A DNA stretch of 64,000 nt, from positions 42,948,149 to 43,012,148 of the forward strand of contig NC_074714.1 of assembly GCF_947242115.1 (NCBI RefSeq), in the 5' to 3' direction. Position numbers and translations under genes: made by a program. This DNA is from Biomphalaria glabrata. Taxonomy: Eukaryota > Mollusca > Gastropoda > Planorbidae. Positions 59,650 through 64,000 of this stretch are shown here, in pieces. Numbering within the stretch: position 1 is the first letter of the stretch; every line of letters starts with the position of its first letter. The notes beneath the pieces are model-generated. The model was given only the letters and a program-made list of their open reading frames with translations. It did no database searches and had not been told where the DNA came from.

Positions 59650-60385
59650 GGTTGGTAGACAGAGGTTGAGAGATAGTTGATAGACAGAGGTTGATAGAGG
59701 TTGATAGACAGAGGTTGATAGACAGAGGTTGATAGACAGAGGTTGATAGAGGTTGATAGACAGAGGTTGATAGAGGTTGATAGACAGAGGTTGGTAGACA
59801 GAGGTTGATAGACAGAGGTTGATAGAGGTTGATAGACAGAGGTTGATAGAGGTTGATAGACAGAGGTTGGTAGACAGAGGTTGATAGACAGAGGTTGATA
59901 GAGGTTGATAGACAGAGGTTGGTAGACAGAGGTTGATAGAGGTTGATAGACAGAGGTTGATAGAGGTTGATAGACAGAGGTTGATAGACAGAGGTTGATA
60001 AAGGTTGAGAGACAGAGGTTGATAGAGGTTGATAGACAGAGGTTGAGAGACAGTTGATAGACAGAGGCTGATAGACAGAGGTTGATAGACAGAGGTTGAT
60101 AGACAGAGGTTGATAGACAGAGGTTGATAGACAGAGGTTGATAGACAGAGGTTGATAGAGGTTGATAGACAGAGGTTGATAGACAGAGGTTGATAGACAG
60201 AGGTTGGTAGACAGAGGTTGGTAGACAGAGGTTGATAGACAGAGGTTGATAGACAGAGGTTGAGAGACAGAGGTTGATAGACAGAGGTTGATAGACAGAG
60301 GTTGGTAGGCAGAGGTTGATAGACAGAGGTTGATAGACAGAGGTTGGTAGACAGAGGTTGAGAGACAGTTGATAGACAGAGTAGA
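59650..60385. repeat. 14-bp minisatellite (AGAGGTTGATAGAC), about 50 copies
   Basis: The 14-bp unit and a 10-bp variant (AGAGGTTGAT) alternate over about 730 bp, with variants GGTTGGTAGAC and GGTTGAGAGAC. Because the unit is not a multiple of three and has no stop on the minus strand in any phase, it gives a long repetitive frame of a 14-residue period (CLSTSVYQPLSI-like). This is not taken as a gene. Confidence 0.95.
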
Positions 60386-60506
60386 TAGCCAGATACCAGA
60401 AAGTAAATAGGCAGGGGATAATAACCTTCAAAAAAGTCGTAGTGACCAGACGCCCCACATGAAGGTTTTCTCTCAACAGAAAGGCGTGGACCTCTTCATC
60501 CTAGAA

Positions 60507-62230
60507 CCGGGGTCGGCAAACAGCGGATCGCGAGCCACATGCGGATCTTTGGAGCTGCGGCTCTTTAGTTCCATACACAATATTAATTATTTTATCGAAA
60601 CATTTAAAAAATAGTTCGGAATCGTCTAACGAGGATAAGGCACCGATTCTATCTCTCAGACACTTGTACTCGCTTTTCACCACACCACTTCCCCATTACA
60701 CGCGTCGTCACTGTTGTCAGTCCGTCGGAGGCTCTCAGCCGTCGTCTGACGTTTCTAGATAGGTTTTAAATCGCTTTCGACGCAAGACTAATTGACATCT
60801 TCACCACTCGCTTTGGCCGCGACGTTTAGTTTGTTGTTTCTTCTAAAGAACTGTTTCGTGGTTTCAAAAACAAACCAGAAATCTTGGGGGAAAAAATCAA
60901 AGATTTGCCACTATCCGCTCAAACAGTACAAGATAGAATAGCTAAAATTTCCTCAAATGTAACGTATTTGCAGGTGGAAGATATTCAACTTTCTTCTGTC
61001 TTATCATCTTATAGATGAGTCTTGGGACTCAAGTCGCCCATTTTGTCAGGTGTGTGTTTTCCCAAGGATTAAAAGAAGAACTTCTAGGATTGCGACCGCT
61101 CTCGTGACTAACTAGAGGAGAAAATAGAGAGAACGCCATGCAAAAATATTTGAAGACAATAAGATCGATTTAAATAAAATCGTTTAAATAGCAACTGATG
61201 GAGCCAGAATTATGACAGGAAAAATAAAGCAGCAACCTCAATTCGTTAGAGCAAAATAAAGCGAAATTCACTGAATAATACACCAAGAAGTTCTTTGTGC
61301 CCAAAACATTTCTGGCCGAAATATAGTTGAGGTAATGAATTTGGTAATCAAGGCTTTTAACAGCGAAATATTACTTTATGGTGGATATAACAGAGAAACT
61401 AAATGAGATGAATCTAAAACTGCAAGAAAAGGAAAACCCAGCCTATGTTTTGGTAGAAGAATCGGTTGGTTTTGAAGAAAAAAATTAATCTTTTTGCAGA
61501 ATATATTCAGAGCAGTAAGTTACTTCATTTTCAATGTCTAAAGAAGTATCATGATAAAGTCAGTGCAACTTTTGATACGAATTACTCAGCACAATTATAA
61601 AAAAAATCAAAGGTGAATTTCTTGATAGATTTGTTAGATAAAACCAACTAGAATCATAATCTTTAGAGGGCTTACACAGCAACGGGCACATGACGTTGAA
61701 AGAAATGGATCGCACTAAGCGGAGTTCAAATGTAGAAATACAAAAGGAGTTTTAGTGAAGCCTCCGACCTCACGAGTGGGGGGGGGGGGGACTAGGCAAT
61801 AGATGAAAGTGCCGTGACCATTCAAAAACGTATGCGACTTGATGGCTATCTAGTACATAGAGAAACTTCGGACAGAGTGATTGTTAAAAGAGCTAATCTC
61901 TCTGTATCTGTATCCTTGCCGCTGGTATAATTATTTTCCTTTGCTCTATAGTGCATTTTGTATCACTCTTTATTAGACTGTTTAAAAGAAATGTCGGACT
62001 ATTATTCGTAGGTATCAAGTACCCAGAAACATCCAAAAACATTTAGCAATGACCAAGAAATTGATTGACAAGCTTAACTATAGATCGGATGGTAGACCTA
62101 GCGAATCTAGCAGTACACCACTGAATCATAAAGATAAATATTTACAATCTGAAAAAGACTTTATACAGCCAATCGAGACTATGTATTCACAAATGTATCG
62201 GCCTTAGTACATTATATTTCAAGTCGGTGT
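60507..62230 (+). mobile_element. hAT transposon remnant, GTF2IRD2-like transposase, decayed
   Basis: The left end CCGGGGTCGGCAAACAGCGG followed by ATCGCGAGCCACATGCGG is the typical start of Charlie-like hAT elements. From about 60850 the translation gives FKNKPEILG, KIKDLPLSAQTVQDRIAKIS and VTYLQVEDIQLSS. At about 61383 it gives [20 protein letters not shown]. These match GTF2I-repeat-domain-2-like hAT transposases (from memory). Many stops and frame changes show an old copy; the early DESCD-type block and other parts are missing. No right terminal repeat was found. Confidence 0.75.
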
Positions 62231-62534
62231 AACCATGTCATAATGTTGATACGGTATGCCATTAAACAACGTTTGACCACAGGGTAATAACTTAAATGAC
62301 CAGTCAACACCATCAATAGAAAAGATTGTAGGGTGGGGGCTAGATGCTAAATTGAATTGCAAACCTGACCCATGAGCGGTGTCGCTGAGTCAAAGATCCT
62401 TGGTTCCTGTATCAAGCTATTTTATCCTTATCGTTCAACAGTTTCCGCTGTCACAGGAACGGCTGATTGAGAGACTTTCTGGTTCTGAGGTATGCGCTTC
62501 AGATTGTCCTAACAATGGTCCCGAGTTCCAACCC

Positions 62535-62720
62535 TACAATACTGTCCGGTGTTCTGGACTACTGTCTCGGTGGTCCCGGGTTCGAAACCTGCCCGCAGAT
62601 ATCTCTCGCCGTCATGCGGAAGTTTCGGGCTAGGATGTAAAAATCTTCAGTTCTTATGAAACATGCAAACCAATAAAGTTATCTTCAATTCCGAAGGAAT
62701 GTACGAAACTTACACAGAAA
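62535..62720 (+). mobile_element. SINE copy, family 2
   Basis: CTCGGTGGTCCCGGGTTCGA then AACCTGCCCGC gives a B box. The tail has CGTCATGCGGAAGTTTCGGG, CTAGGATGTAAAAATCTTCA and TCCGAAGGAATGTACGAAAC. It matches the fragment at 37120-37225 across the head. Confidence 0.65.
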
Positions 62721-62724
62721 TAAA

Positions 62725-63540
62725 ACACAGTGGCGCATACACTTATACTCTTGCACATGTAACTGTAATCTTACAGACATTCAAGGCAAAGTGTATTGAA
62801 ACACCAGCATCTGGTGAAAATCTGATATGACTTTAACCTGGAGCAAAAATAAACGTTTGTTCTCATTAAGTTAATGAAAACATCTACGGCATGATGTTGG
62901 AAACATCAGTAGGGCCAAATGTTGGGTACTCAAAGCTTTCCTGTAATTTGATTGTTGATTTAATGGGGATACATATTGCCTCGTTTAGAAATCTACCTGT
63001 GACCTAGTTCTTTTTGCTTCTTTGCACTTCATTTTTGGTGCGAATTTTTTTTTTTAATGCAGAAATGTATCGACCCAAAAATAATAAAATATGAAATGAA
63101 AAATTAAAATAAAGTATTTAGTTTAATATTACCTACTGCCCGGTAAAGTATCCTGTTAGCGATTTTTAAATTCTCGCAAGAGCTAGCAAAGAAGTATCGT
63201 GTGAGCTAAGAATGAAGCATCGTAAACTTGTATTATAAACCTGAGAACTCAGCATTGAACTACATGATAGCCCCCCCCCCCAACACAGGCACACAAGTCT
63301 CAACAAAGCGAATGTAGATATTACATAATAATAGGTTCCTATTTCTATAACGCTCATTACTCATACTCAAACACTCAAAATTCACACAAGGAATTGCATC
63401 ATCATGAAGGAATGGCCTATATGCAGCGGGAAGTAATGAAAACTGTATTACTCTATAGAGGAGCCAGTATGGCGGCCATTTTAAGGAGATTTTGTTATTC
63501 TTAAGGCATATATACAAAGAATAAAATTTGTGTTTATGCT
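62725..63540. other. AT-rich stretch; no gene seen
   Basis: No exon-like frame, tRNA or element border was recognised. A C-run lies at 63271-63280. Confidence 0.5.
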
Positions 63541-63555
63541 CTCTTTATTGTTGAT

Positions 63556-63556
63556 A

Positions 63557-63648
<92 letters not shown>
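63556..63648. repeat. TA dinucleotide microsatellite
   Basis: About 46 TA units. Frames reading IYIYIY through it on both strands are artefacts. Confidence 0.95.
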
Positions 63649-63650
<2 letters not shown>

Positions 63651-64000
63651 ACCGTTGCTCAGCGTCCAAGTGTCACAGATGCCATTATAGATTTATTTGT
63701 ATATTTCACATTTAAAAGCTTGAGTGTAAATAGAAATATAAACCCTTGACTGAGCCTCAGGAATTACCCCACAAATTTAGATCCTTGACAGCGCCTCAGG
63801 TTTTACCCGAGACGTAATTATGATGTTGCAAATCTATTGGTTGATTTGAAAATAAATAAAGACATTTTTTTAAAAGAGTTAGCGCCAGAGAATTGACGAG
63901 AGAGAAAGAACGCCAGTCGATGAAAGAATTCCCTAGTAGACAGTCACGTTTTCTAAGAGCTCTGATTTAAAGCCTTTGTAATATTACTTGTGCTTGTTGA

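Noticed and set aside
56435-60385. Possible CRISPR-like repeat arrays
   Set aside because: Repeats are contiguous minisatellites without unique spacers, in a eukaryotic context with no cas genes.
59556-60476. A 306-codon minus-strand frame
   Set aside because: It is produced by the 14-bp minisatellite, which lacks stops on that strand.
63481-63715. IYIYIY frames on both strands, also at 57774-57965
   Set aside because: Pure TA microsatellite translation.

Overview
The window looks like AT-rich nuclear DNA of a heterobranch (probably pulmonate) gastropod. The grounds are spliced genes with metazoan GT/AG introns, mollusc-type secreted proteins, tRNA-derived SINEs, and a dense load of LTR, LINE and DNA transposon sequence. 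Nothing bacterial, no CRISPR array and no rRNA was seen. Species cannot be fixed from this sequence alone.

Host genes. (1) 13.7-18.6 kb, plus strand: a five-exon gene (first exon not found) for a Cys-rich, probably secreted protein of an uncharacterised lophotrochozoan family with a PAN/apple-like N-terminus. (2) 23.1-41.2 kb, plus strand: an ependymin-related secreted protein with a TATA box, a signal-peptide exon and four further recognisable exons. Its first intron is about 14 kb, inflated by a very young LTR element and a nest of DNA elements. (3) 48.9-50.1 kb, minus strand: the last two exons of a universal stress protein (USP) gene whose N-terminal exons were not found.

Mobile layers, left to right. 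0-0.76 kb: 5'-truncated LINE (minus). 0.77-4.9 kb: broken Ty3/gypsy element (minus). About 5.2-12.56 kb: a Ty3/gypsy-like element in which integrase precedes reverse transcriptase (Gmr1-type order). 12.6-13.0 and 15.7-16.15 kb: LINE remnants. 21.4-22.1 kb: hAT remnant with a coding tail; its short relative lies at 47.4-47.8 kb. 23.25-29.96 kb: short young LTR element with nearly identical LTRs. 30.08-36.4 kb: composite repeat with GCGGCCCCCGT ends that hosts a 3.5-kb transposon (30.6-34.1 kb). 41.6-45.15 kb: a related 3.5-kb transposon that looks whole, with a two-exon, 592-residue Mutator-like transposase flanked by TTAA. 54.2-54.9 kb: MULE-like element. 56.9-57.8 kb: solo LTR. 60.5-62.2 kb: GTF2IRD2-like hAT remnant. 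SINEs, minisatellites (20.8, 38.4, 47.0, 56.4, 59.65 kb) and two long TA runs fill much of the rest.

Most notable are: the integrase-before-RT retroelement; the pair of TTAA-flanked transposons with a Mutator-like transposase, one apparently intact and carrying three NRF-1-like palindromes spaced exactly 42 bp apart upstream of its ATG; and the young LTR element sitting five bases into intron 1 of the ependymin-like gene.
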